Shown: piece after piece, positions 1-6,350 of the stretch
Layout: each line of letters opens with the position of its first letter
Position numbering within the stretch: the stretch's first letter is position 1
Assembly: GCA_023427355.1 (NCBI GenBank)
Contig: JAEZBK010000222.1
Span: 1-10,701, forward strand
DNA: 10,701 nt
Direction of reading: 5' to 3'
From: Pseudomonadota bacterium
GTDB taxonomy: Bacteria; Pseudomonadota; Alphaproteobacteria; Micropepsales; Micropepsaceae
Made by a program: the position numbers and the translations under genes
Notes under the pieces: generated by a model
What the model was told of the DNA's origin: nothing
What the model saw: the letters and a program-made list of their open reading frames with translations, nothing else
Databases searched by the model: none

Positions 1-1433
1 GGACCACGCTGGCCGCCGCCGGCAGCCGCACCGCCGGGACCGCCACGGCCGCGCGCCGCCAACTGTTCCGGCGTCGAGCAGAGCTTCTTGATGTCGGCCT
101 GGCAGGCTTCGGTGACGCGCGCGATGACGGCGGGCGACATCGCGCCACGACCCGCACCCTGGCGGCCCGCAGGAGACGCACCGGCCGAGGGCGCGGCGAT
201 TTCAACCTTCTTTTCCGGGATCGTGACGGTGGCGCCATCACGCAGGCGGTCGGCGCCTTCGACCACCACCGTGTCACCCGGCTGCAGGCCTTCGGTGATG
301 GCGATACGCTCGCCATCCTGCACGCCGGTCTTTACCGCGCGGGTCATGACGGTCATTTCCGGCGTGACGATGAAGACGAAATTGCCGTCCGAACCGCGCT
401 GGATGGCGGGCAGCGGCACGATGGTCTGGTCGCGCAGCGTATCCACGAAGAGGCGGACATTCACGAACTGGCTGGGGAAGAGCTTGCCTTCCTTGTTGTC
501 GAACAGGGCGCGCAGCTTCACCGAGCCGGTGGAGGGATCGATCACATTGTCCACCGTGGCCAGGCGGCCCGAGGTGATCTTGTTGGTCTGGCTGCGGTCA
601 TAGGCATCCACGACCAGCTCGGCGCCTTCGCCCAGACGGCGCGAAATGGTGGCGACATTGTCTTCCGGCACGGTGAACAGCACCGACATGGGATCGAGCT
701 GCGTGACCACCACCAGCGGGGTGCTCTGGCCGTTGGAAACGATGTTGCCCACGTCCACCAGGTGCAGGCCGACGCGGCCCGAAACCGGCGAGACGACGCG
801 GGTGTAACCCAGGTTGATGCGCGCATTCTGCACCGCGGCCTGGCCGGCCTGAACCACCGCGGTGGTGACGGCGACCTGGGTGCGCGACGTGGCGAGCTGC
901 TGCTGGGAAATGGCGTTCTGCTTCACCAGTTCCTCGAAGCGCTCAAGGTCGCGCCTCTGGTTGGCGAGGGTCGCCTGGTCACGGGCCAGGTTGGCTTCGG
1001 CCTGCATCAGCGACGCCTGGAAGGGACGCGGGTCGATCTCGGCCAGCACATCGCCCGCCTTGACCATCTGGCCTTCGGTGAAATTGATCTTCATCAGCAT
1101 GCCGCCGGCTTGCGGGCGCACCTGCGCAGTGGCGAGCGGGGTGACGGTGCCCAGCGCATTGACGGTGACGTTGATGTCGCCGCGCTCGGCCTGGGCCACG
1201 CCCACCGGCTGCGCCTGGTTCATGCCGCCCATGCCGCGACCGCCGCCCGGACCGCCGAACTGGTTCGCGGTGCGGAAGCCCATGCGCGGATCCGGCGTGA
1301 GGTACCAGACGCCGCCGGCCACGATGGCCAGGCCCAGCGCGAACCACAGCACGCGCGAGCTCTTGGGGTAGCTGGCATTGAAGCGCTTCACCTTGCCCCA
1401 GGTGTTCAGGTCGTCGTCATGGCGATTGGTCAT
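1..1433 (-). CDS. MdtA-like RND efflux pump periplasmic adaptor (HlyD/MFP family), 3' end outside the window
   Basis: Membrane fusion protein that would link an inner-membrane RND pump to an outer-membrane channel. 477 codons are visible and the frame is still open at base 1. A short cytoplasmic N-terminus is followed by a membrane anchor at about residues 27-45 and a Gly-rich linker at about 57-72. Then come the lipoyl/barrel-sandwich half (about 88-135, with LGTVTP and EGQMVKAGDVLAEIDP), a helical hairpin (about 138-205), and the second lipoyl half with SPVSGRVGLHLVDVGN (215-230). The beta-barrel and membrane-proximal domains follow to about residue 405. This order and wording are strongly MdtA-like. 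The tail after residue 410 is Ala/Gly-rich and carries a cysteine pair, C444 and C452, which is not usual for the family. ATG 1433 is chosen because an in-frame TGA lies just upstream. The partner pump genes would be expected beyond the left edge. No substrate can be inferred. Confidence 0.93.
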   Translation of the reverse strand, partial: MTNRHDDDLNTWGKVKRFNASYPKSSRVLWFALGLAIVAGGVWYLTPDPRMGFRTANQFGGPGGGRGMGGMNQAQPVGVAQAERGDINVTVNALGTVTPLATAQVRPQAGGMLMKINFTEGQMVKAGDVLAEIDPRPFQASLMQAEANLARDQATLANQRRDLERFEELVKQNAISQQQLATSRTQVAVTTAVVQAGQAAVQNARINLGYTRVVSPVSGRVGLHLVDVGNIVSNGQSTPLVVVTQLDPMSVLFTVPEDNVATISRRLGEGAELVVDAYDRSQTNKITSGRLATVDNVIDPSTGSVKLRALFDNKEGKLFPSQFVNVRLFVDTLRDQTIVPLPAIQRGSDGNFVFIVTPEMTVMTRAVKTGVQDGERIAITEGLQPGDTVVVEGADRLRDGATVTIPEKKVEIAAPSAGASPAGRQGAGRGAMSPAVIARVTEACQADIKKLCSTPEQLAARGRGGPGGAAAGGGQRG

Positions 1434-1713
1434 GGATCGGTCCGTTCGAAAGTTCAGCGTTCAGGTCTTCGGCAATGCACATAATAAGGTGGAGGCAAAC
1501 GGCGCGGCGGCGCCGCAAAGCCGATGTTGCCGCCGTCAGGCAGGCACTTTCCGGCTCCTATACCTCACTAACGGGGCGTGAGATAGCAGCCACATGACCC
1601 CAAAATATGTCGAATCTGTCTCAGCTTGCGGGGAGACTGGTACATCTGCCGGCGGCACGGTATGGCAGGGGCCGCATCCCCGGCAGGGCCGGACAAGAAT
1701 TGGGACATAAAGC
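1434..1713. promoter_or_regulatory. Divergent intergenic region between the efflux adaptor and dedA
   Basis: These 280 bases separate two genes transcribed away from each other, so any promoters for either direction should lie here. On the minus strand TATTAT (plus positions 1481-1486) matches the sigma-70 -10 consensus at 5 of 6 bases and lies about 50 bases before ATG 1433. No convincing -35 accompanies it. A 10-base perfect palindrome, GCGGCGCCGC, sits at 1507-1516. TATACC at 1559-1564 could be a plus-strand -10 but also lacks a -35. No credible gene was seen: the short open frames here lack family features and overlap dedA in other frames. Promoter positions are inference. Confidence 0.4.
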
Positions 1714-2268
1714 GTGGTTCAGGGCCTTTTCCACGATGCGGTGCTGTTCGTGCAAGAGATGGCCCGGGCCCACCCCCTTTGGTGCTTCCCCGTCGCCGCC
1801 GCCATCGCCTTCAGCGAGTCCTTTGTCGGCATTTCGGCCCTGATCCCCGGCACTGTCCTGCTCCTGACCATGGCGGTGACGATTGAAAGCACCGGCATCC
1901 CCGTCCTGCCCGGCATTGCCGGGGCTTTCGCGGGATCGGTGGCAGGGGACTGGATCTGCTATGCCATTGGCATAAAATATCATAACCAGATCATGCACTT
2001 ATGGCCATTCCGGCATTTCGAGGCCCAGATCCAGAAGGGCTTCGATTTCTTCCGGCGCTGGGAGATCTGGGCGGTCTTTATCGGCCGTTTCACCGGCCCC
2101 TTCCGCTCCATCGTGCCCCTGGTGGCGGGCATGAGCGAGGTGAAGTTCTGGCATTTCCAGATTCCCAATATTGCCGCCACCGTGATCTGGGCCGTGGCGC
2201 TCTTCGTCTTTCCCGCCTGGATCATGCGGGCTTTCGAGCATCTGAGCGTCTGGTTCCATTTGAGCTAG
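1714..2268 (+). CDS. DedA family membrane protein
   Basis: Small polytopic inner-membrane protein of the DedA (SNARE-associated/VTT) family, 184 residues, which is typical to slightly short. Visible family marks are an acidic residue in the first membrane-dipping segment (E35) followed by IPG at 44-46, an Asp in AGDWICYAIG (D79), and the signature FIGRFTGPFRSIVPLVAGMS at about 122-141 with R125, P129 and R131. The C-terminal half has a further hydrophobic segment at about 152-170. DedA proteins support membrane proton-motive-force homeostasis and have been implicated in undecaprenyl phosphate translocation. The assignment to lipid-carrier recycling here is inference, supported by the downstream gene that uses undecaprenyl phosphate. 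The start is GTG 1714: an in-frame TAA lies two codons upstream, and GGGA at 1702-1705 is a suitable ribosome binding site. Confidence 0.9.
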   Translation: MVQGLFHDAVLFVQEMARAHPLWCFPVAAAIAFSESFVGISALIPGTVLLLTMAVTIESTGIPVLPGIAGAFAGSVAGDWICYAIGIKYHNQIMHLWPFRHFEAQIQKGFDFFRRWEIWAVFIGRFTGPFRSIVPLVAGMSEVKFWHFQIPNIAATVIWAVALFVFPAWIMRAFEHLSVWFHLS

Positions 2269-2300
2269 GAGCGATTTTCGCTGCGGCAACCTCCGGTTAA

Positions 2301-2322
2301 GCCCCGCCGGCCATGATGGGGC
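2301..2322 (+). promoter_or_regulatory. Inverted repeat abutting the deacetylase start codon
   Basis: GCCCC at 2301-2305 can pair with GGGGC at 2318-2322 across a 12-base loop, and the 3' arm ends directly before ATG 2323. The only Shine-Dalgarno-like bases for this gene, GGGG at 2318-2321, lie inside the 3' arm, so folding would hide them. A second small hairpin (AGCGA, loop TTT, TCGCT, 2270-2282) lies just after the dedA stop. Pairing is seen in the sequence; a regulatory effect is inference, and short GC-rich repeats can occur by chance. Confidence 0.3.
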
Positions 2323-3366
2323 ATGGGACTTGGTCGCATATTGGGCCTGGGGCGGATCGCCCGTGAGGCGGGACGCTGGATACCCCCAGCCCTGTTGCGC
2401 CATGCCGGACAGCCTGCCGCCCTGTTCTTCCATGGGGTGGAGCCGGGCACCCGCGACCCGCTGCTGCAGACCAACCATCATGAGGTGGCGCATTTCCGGG
2501 CCATCCTGACCGGCCTGAAGCGTCACGGCTTCGATGTGCTGCCGCTGGACGCGATAGACGATGTGCTGGCGCATCCGGATCGCCATGGCCGCAGCGTCTT
2601 CCTGATGTCGGATGACGGCTATCGCAATACGCTGACCGTGGCTGCGGACATTCTGGAAGAATTCGCCATGCCCTGGACGCTGTTCATCTCCACGGCACAC
2701 ATTGGCACCGGCCTGCCCAACCCGATTTTCCTGAGCTGGCTTTTTTTCATGCGCGCGCCTGCGGGTGCGTATCACTTGCCTCATTTCCCGGACGCGATTC
2801 ACCTTGGGGATGCGCAAAGCCGCGAAAAATGGGCACGATTCGGCTCGGACCATCTGCGCTTCCTGCCGGCGCAACAGGCCGAGGACGCCCTGGCCGTGAT
2901 GCGCGCCGCCTTTGCGCCGGACATGCTGGCGGCGTTCCTGGCGGAATTTTCCTCCGAACATTTCCTCGACTGGGACGAAGTGCGCATGCTGGCGGCGCGC
3001 GGGGTGACCATCGGCGCCCATGCCGATACGCACTGGCCAATGCATGGCGCGCAGGAGGATGACTGGCTGCGCGCCCAGGCGATGGCGGCGCGCGCGAAAA
3101 TCGAACGTGAAGTCGGCCCCTGCCGCTTCTTCGCCTATCCCTTCGGCAACAAGCCGGATGTGGGCGCGGGCGCCTGGCGCGCGGTGCGCGATGCGGGTTT
3201 CAGCCACGGCTTCACCACCCTGTCCGGAAGCCTGACCGCGCAGGACAATCCCTGGCTTCTGCCGCGCTATGGCCTGGGGCCTCAGGACAGCCATGTCGCC
3301 AGCCTGGTACCCCTGCTGGCGGCGGGAAACAGCCGTCTGCGCGCCTGGCAGGCCAGCCTGGCCTGA
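2323..3366 (+). CDS. Polysaccharide deacetylase (CE4/NodB-like)
   Basis: Predicted metal-dependent deacetylase acting on N- or O-acetyl groups of a polysaccharide or lipid-linked glycan, 347 residues. The CE4 motifs appear in order. Motif 1 is MSDDGYRN with the catalytic base D97 and metal ligand D98; the usual TF before DDG is replaced by MS. Motif 2 is GAHADTH with metal ligands H233 and H237, preceded by LDWDEVRMLAARGV. Motif 3 is FAYPFG at about 270-275. About 130 residues lie between motifs 1 and 2, much longer than in compact NodB enzymes, so the middle (about 130-215) is an insertion. No signal peptide or lipobox is visible, so a cytoplasmic location is likely as written. The gene lies 54 bases after dedA and 140 bases before the EPS operon, in the same direction. 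Family assignment is secure; the substrate is not. Confidence 0.9.
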   Translation: MGLGRILGLGRIAREAGRWIPPALLRHAGQPAALFFHGVEPGTRDPLLQTNHHEVAHFRAILTGLKRHGFDVLPLDAIDDVLAHPDRHGRSVFLMSDDGYRNTLTVAADILEEFAMPWTLFISTAHIGTGLPNPIFLSWLFFMRAPAGAYHLPHFPDAIHLGDAQSREKWARFGSDHLRFLPAQQAEDALAVMRAAFAPDMLAAFLAEFSSEHFLDWDEVRMLAARGVTIGAHADTHWPMHGAQEDDWLRAQAMAARAKIEREVGPCRFFAYPFGNKPDVGAGAWRAVRDAGFSHGFTTLSGSLTAQDNPWLLPRYGLGPQDSHVASLVPLLAAGNSRLRAWQASLA

Positions 3367-3369
3367 GAG

Positions 3370-3401
3370 GCCAGACGCTCCGTTCTGGCGCTATGGCGCC
3401 A
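3370..3401 (+). terminator. Overlapping hairpins after the deacetylase gene (possible terminator)
   Basis: Two mutually exclusive stems start 4 bases after the deacetylase stop codon. GCCAGA (3370-3375) can pair with TCTGGC (3384-3389). TGGCGC (3386-3391) can pair with GCGCCA (3396-3401) around the loop TATG. No run of T follows, so this is not a classical intrinsic terminator. It may be a weak terminator, a 3'-end stabiliser, or chance. Confidence 0.35.
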
Positions 3402-3506
3402 AGCGCACCTTAGTTAATTCATAAATCTCAATGGCTTGCGGAAAAGTTCCCGCTGGCCCGGACTCTGCAACGAACGGCCCTGAGAAGTCGAAACCGGGCC
3501 AAATTT
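3402..3506 (+). promoter_or_regulatory. Probable promoter and structured leader of the EPS operon
   Basis: This spacer precedes the seven-gene operon. An AT-rich patch at about 3408-3430 stands out from the GC-rich surroundings and is the likeliest promoter region, although no clean -35/-10 pair is seen. Further on, TGGCCCGG (3454-3461) is a perfect 8-base inverted repeat of CCGGGCCA (3494-3501), ending 5 bases before GTG 3507. GGCCC at 3476-3480 can compete for the same 3' arm (GGGCC, 3496-3500). The nearest purine-rich Shine-Dalgarno-like stretch, TGAGAAG at 3481-3487, lies in the loop of either structure. The repeats are observed; a role in transcription or translation control is inference. 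Confidence 0.4.
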
Positions 3507-4169
3507 GTGTCGTTTCAGGAACCCATCCCTGCCCTGACCTTTGCGGACCAGCGCCTGTGGGCCCCATCCCGCCCGCTGGCCATGCTGGATACCAAGCGCG
3601 TGCTGGACATCGCGATCAGCCTTGTGGCGATCGTGCTGCTGCTGCCCGTCTTCGCCGCGATCAGCCTGACGGTGGCGCTGGATTCGCGCGGGCCGGTTCT
3701 GTTCTGCCAGCGCCGCCACGGCCGGGACGGCAAGGTTTTCGGCATCCTGAAATTCCGCTCCATGCATGTGATGGAGGATGGCGCACAGGTCGTTCAGGCG
3801 GCGAAGCACGACGCCCGCATCACCCGCGTGGGCGGCTTCCTGCGCAAGTCGAGCCTGGATGAACTGCCCCAGCTCTTCAACGTGCTGTCGGGCGAGATGA
3901 GCCTGGTTGGCCCGCGCCCGCACGCCATCGCCCATGACGAATATTACGCCGCCCGCATCCCCGCCTATACCGCACGCCAGCGCGTGAAGCCCGGAATCAC
4001 CGGCTGGGCGCAGGTCAATGGCGCACGCGGCGAAACGCCGGAACTGGCCGACATGGAAAAGCGCATCGCCCTGGACGGCTGGTATGTCGAAAACCACAGC
4101 CCCGCGCTGGATCTGCTGATCCTGGCGAAGACGCCACTGGCGGTGCTCAGCCGCAGAAATGCCCACTGA
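3507..4169 (+). CDS. Initiating sugar transferase (monotopic phosphoglycosyl transferase, WcaJ/ExoY/HfsE-like)
   Basis: Transfers a sugar-1-phosphate from a nucleotide sugar to undecaprenyl phosphate on the cytoplasmic face of the inner membrane, the first step of the repeat unit. At 220 residues it is the short form: one membrane-embedded helix (about 34-58, broken near P47) after the KRVLDI motif, and no five-helix N-terminal part as in full-length WcaJ. The catalytic core shows [19 protein letters not shown] at 68-86, the Asp-Glu pair in [12 protein letters not shown] (D118, E119), MSLVGPRP at 131-138 and [12 protein letters not shown] at 161-172. Start GTG 3507 gives a 25-residue extension before [10 protein letters not shown]. 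An internal ATG at 3582 is an alternative, because no close ribosome binding site supports GTG. The stop overlaps the next start by one base (TGATG). The sugar is not predictable. Confidence 0.93.
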   Translation: MSFQEPIPALTFADQRLWAPSRPLAMLDTKRVLDIAISLVAIVLLLPVFAAISLTVALDSRGPVLFCQRRHGRDGKVFGILKFRSMHVMEDGAQVVQAAKHDARITRVGGFLRKSSLDELPQLFNVLSGEMSLVGPRPHAIAHDEYYAARIPAYTARQRVKPGITGWAQVNGARGETPELADMEKRIALDGWYVENHSPALDLLILAKTPLAVLSRRNAH

Positions 4170-5053
4170 TGCGCGCCTCGATCCACTCGCCCGAACTGCC
4201 GCCGCAATTCGAAGTCCATGCCGCGCCGGCGCAGGTCGCCAATGACGGCTATGCCGAAATCATGCTGGGCGGTCTGAAGACCGCGTGCCTGTCGCGCGAC
4301 GAGATGACGAGGCTGATGCTGGCCGATTGCCTGGCGGCGCGGCGCACCGACATCCATCCGCCCAAGCTGGTGTTCGCATCCAATGGCCATGCCATCGCCC
4401 TGTCGGCGCAGGACAAGGATTTCGCCGCCACTTTCGCGCAGGGCGACATCATCCATTCCGACGGCCAGGCCGCCGTCTTTGTCTCGCGCCTTCTGACCAG
4501 GACGCCCATCCCCGAACGCAGCGCCACCACCGATTTCATCCATGATGCGGCAAAGGCCGGACAGGCCTATGGCCTGCGTTTCTTCCTGCTGGGCGCGACC
4601 GAGGAAGCCAATGCCGAAGCCGCGCGCATCCTTGCGGAAACCTATCCGGGCATCCAGATCGTTGGCCGCCTGCATGGTTATTTTGGCGAATATGAAGAAG
4701 ACGACATCGTGGACGAGATCAACCTGACCCAGCCGGACGTGATCTGGGTCGGCCTGTCGGTGCCGCGCGAATATGAATTCGCCGTCAGGAACAAGTATCG
4801 CCTCAAGGCGGGCTGGCTGGTGACCTGCGGCGGCTGCTTCAATTTCGTGACCGGAGCCTATACCCGCGCGCCCGAATGGATGCAGTCGGCCGGCCTGGAA
4901 TGGCTTTACCGGCTTTGCAAGGAGCCGCGCAGGTTGTTCTGGCGCTATGCCGTGACCAATCCGCTGGCGGTTTTTTTACTATTGACCCGTACAAATGGGC
5001 GGATCGAAGCGCCGGCCATTCCCGTGCCGGACTTCCAGACCCTGGCCGCGTAA
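4169..5053 (+). CDS. WecG/TagA/CpsF family glycosyltransferase (GT26)
   Basis: Membrane-associated glycosyltransferase of 294 residues that adds the second sugar, often an N-acetylmannosamine-type sugar, to a lipid-linked acceptor. Visible family marks are ASNGHA at about 70-75, the catalytic-region Asp in IIHSDGQ (D98), ERSATTDF at 116-123 in place of the common ER-x-TG-x-D, and VGLSVPREYEFA at 194-205. The strong C-terminal signature GGCFNFVTGAYTRAPEWM (221-238) is followed by GLEWLYRLCKEPRRLFWRY (242-260). In the signature, the Asp usual after Phe is Asn (N225). A TagA/GT26 enzyme directly after the initiating transferase matches known EPS and holdfast gene sets, where HfsJ has this fold. 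The start overlaps the previous stop, so translation is probably coupled. Near the end, bases 4970-4999 use ten mostly AT-rich codons in a row, unlike the rest of the gene. Confidence 0.92.
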   Translation: MRASIHSPELPPQFEVHAAPAQVANDGYAEIMLGGLKTACLSRDEMTRLMLADCLAARRTDIHPPKLVFASNGHAIALSAQDKDFAATFAQGDIIHSDGQAAVFVSRLLTRTPIPERSATTDFIHDAAKAGQAYGLRFFLLGATEEANAEAARILAETYPGIQIVGRLHGYFGEYEEDDIVDEINLTQPDVIWVGLSVPREYEFAVRNKYRLKAGWLVTCGGCFNFVTGAYTRAPEWMQSAGLEWLYRLCKEPRRLFWRYAVTNPLAVFLLLTRTNGRIEAPAIPVPDFQTLAA

Positions 5054-5063
5054 GAAAGGTCCC

Positions 5064-6350
5064 ATGTCACAGCCCGCAACCGCCCTGGGCCTGACGGACA
5101 CCCCGCAGGGCGGACGCATGCGCGCCCTGTGGACGCTGTGCCTGCGTTATGGCGCCACCACGCTGGGGCCCGTGGCGGTTTCGGGCGCGCATTTCATCAC
5201 CTCCATCATCTTCCTGCGCGACATGGAAGCGGCCCAGTTCGGCCTGTTCTCGTTCGTGCTGATCCTGTCGGGCTTTGCCATGAGCATCACCGGCGCGGGC
5301 TTTGCGATGCCCGCCACCCGCAGCGTGATCGCCGGCGAAATGCGCGACACTGATGCCTGCTTCAAGATGAACCTGGCGACGGGACTGTTCTTCGCCCTGG
5401 GCATTTTCGCGCTGCTGCAATTCAGCGGCGCGAGCGCCGCCGAGGCGCTGCCCCTGGCGCTGTTCGGCGCCTTGTCGGGCTGGCGCTGGTTCGCCCGCGC
5501 GCTGGCCTATGTGAACAACCGGGCGAACGCCGCGATCCTGTCCGACCTCGTCTATGGCGGCGTCATCCTGCTGGGCCTGGGCGCGCTGGAACTGATGGGC
5601 GCGGTGACGCTGACCAGTGGCGGGCTGCTGCTGCTGCTGGGTTCGCTGCTGAGCTTCCTGCCCTTCGGCGCGGCGTTCTTCGCCGCCCAGTGGCAGGCGA
5701 TGCAGAATGGCCGGCTGATGTCGTACCTGCCCATCTTCCGCGAGATCACCGGATGGTCGCTGCTGGGCGTGGCGCTGACCGAAGCCACGCTGAACGCCCA
5801 TGCCTATCTGGTGACGCTGATCGCCGGTCCCGGCGCCTTTGCGCTGCCGGCGCTGGGCATGCTGCTGATGCGGCCCGCCTCGCTGGTGCAATCGTCGCTG
5901 CCCGACCTGGAACGCCCTGCGATGATGCGGGCCATGGCCGCCAAGGATGGCGCCCGGCTGGCGCAGATCCTGCGCAACTTCCTGTGGGCCCTGCTGGCGG
6001 TGCTGGCAGGCACGGTGACGCTGGCGATAGGCGTGCTGACCTTGTGGCCGCAACTGCTGCTGGTCAATTACAGCGCACAGGACGTGATGATGGTGCTGGG
6101 CTTTGCCGCCGCGATCATGGCGGTGCGGTCGGTGCGCACGCCGCTGGCGGTGCTGATGCAGGCTTCGGGCGAGTTCAAGGCGCTGGCGCGCCTGAGCGGC
6201 TGGTCGGCGCTGGCGGCGGTGGCCAGCACCCTGGCGCTGCTGCTGGCCTTCGGGCCCATCGCCTCGCTGGGCGGCATCCTGATCGGTGACCTGGTGATCC
6301 TGGTGCTGCTATGGCCGATGGCGCGGCGCACGAGACTGGCCCATGCGTGA
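5064..6350 (+). CDS. Wzx-like oligosaccharide flippase (MOP superfamily)
   Basis: Integral membrane protein of 428 residues, predicted to flip the undecaprenyl-diphosphate-linked oligosaccharide from cytoplasm to periplasm. Almost the whole chain is hydrophobic, with roughly 12 segments and short polar loops. The N-terminal block LRYGATTLGPVAVSGAHFITS, the AAQFGLFSFVLILSGFAMSI segment and the Ala/Leu-rich C-terminal helices fit the polysaccharide transporter group, which has few absolute motifs. The assignment therefore rests on topology, length and position between glycosyltransferase genes. ATG 5064 is chosen because AAAGG at 5055-5059 is well spaced before it. An in-frame ATG at 4995 lies inside the previous gene and would add a charged, non-homologous 23-residue stretch. 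It overlaps the next gene by 8 bases (ATGCGTGA). Confidence 0.85.
   Translation: MSQPATALGLTDTPQGGRMRALWTLCLRYGATTLGPVAVSGAHFITSIIFLRDMEAAQFGLFSFVLILSGFAMSITGAGFAMPATRSVIAGEMRDTDACFKMNLATGLFFALGIFALLQFSGASAAEALPLALFGALSGWRWFARALAYVNNRANAAILSDLVYGGVILLGLGALELMGAVTLTSGGLLLLLGSLLSFLPFGAAFFAAQWQAMQNGRLMSYLPIFREITGWSLLGVALTEATLNAHAYLVTLIAGPGAFALPALGMLLMRPASLVQSSLPDLERPAMMRAMAAKDGARLAQILRNFLWALLAVLAGTVTLAIGVLTLWPQLLLVNYSAQDVMMVLGFAAAIMAVRSVRTPLAVLMQASGEFKALARLSGWSALAAVASTLALLLAFGPIASLGGILIGDLVILVLLWPMARRTRLAHA

Noticed and set aside
88..1484. Plus-strand open frames across 88-1484
   Set aside because: The minus strand reads continuously as an MdtA-like adaptor from ATG 1433 to base 3; the plus-strand frames are shadows.
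2741..2747. T7 runs at 2741-2747 (deacetylase) and 4971-4977 (GT26) as phase-variation switches
   Set aside because: Seven bases is short for slipped-strand switching, both frames are intact, and Phe codons explain most of each run. There is no evidence for switching from one sequence.
1999..3294. A 431-codon open frame on the minus strand
   Set aside because: It lies opposite dedA and the deacetylase, which both carry clear family motifs. The minus-strand translation is Arg/Gln/His-rich with no recognisable domain, as expected for the antisense of GC-rich coding DNA.
4995..5063. Upstream ATG 4995 as start of the flippase
   Set aside because: It lies within the GT26 gene, has no good ribosome binding site, and adds a basic, proline-rich stretch before a well-supported start at ATG 5064 with AAAGG upstream.
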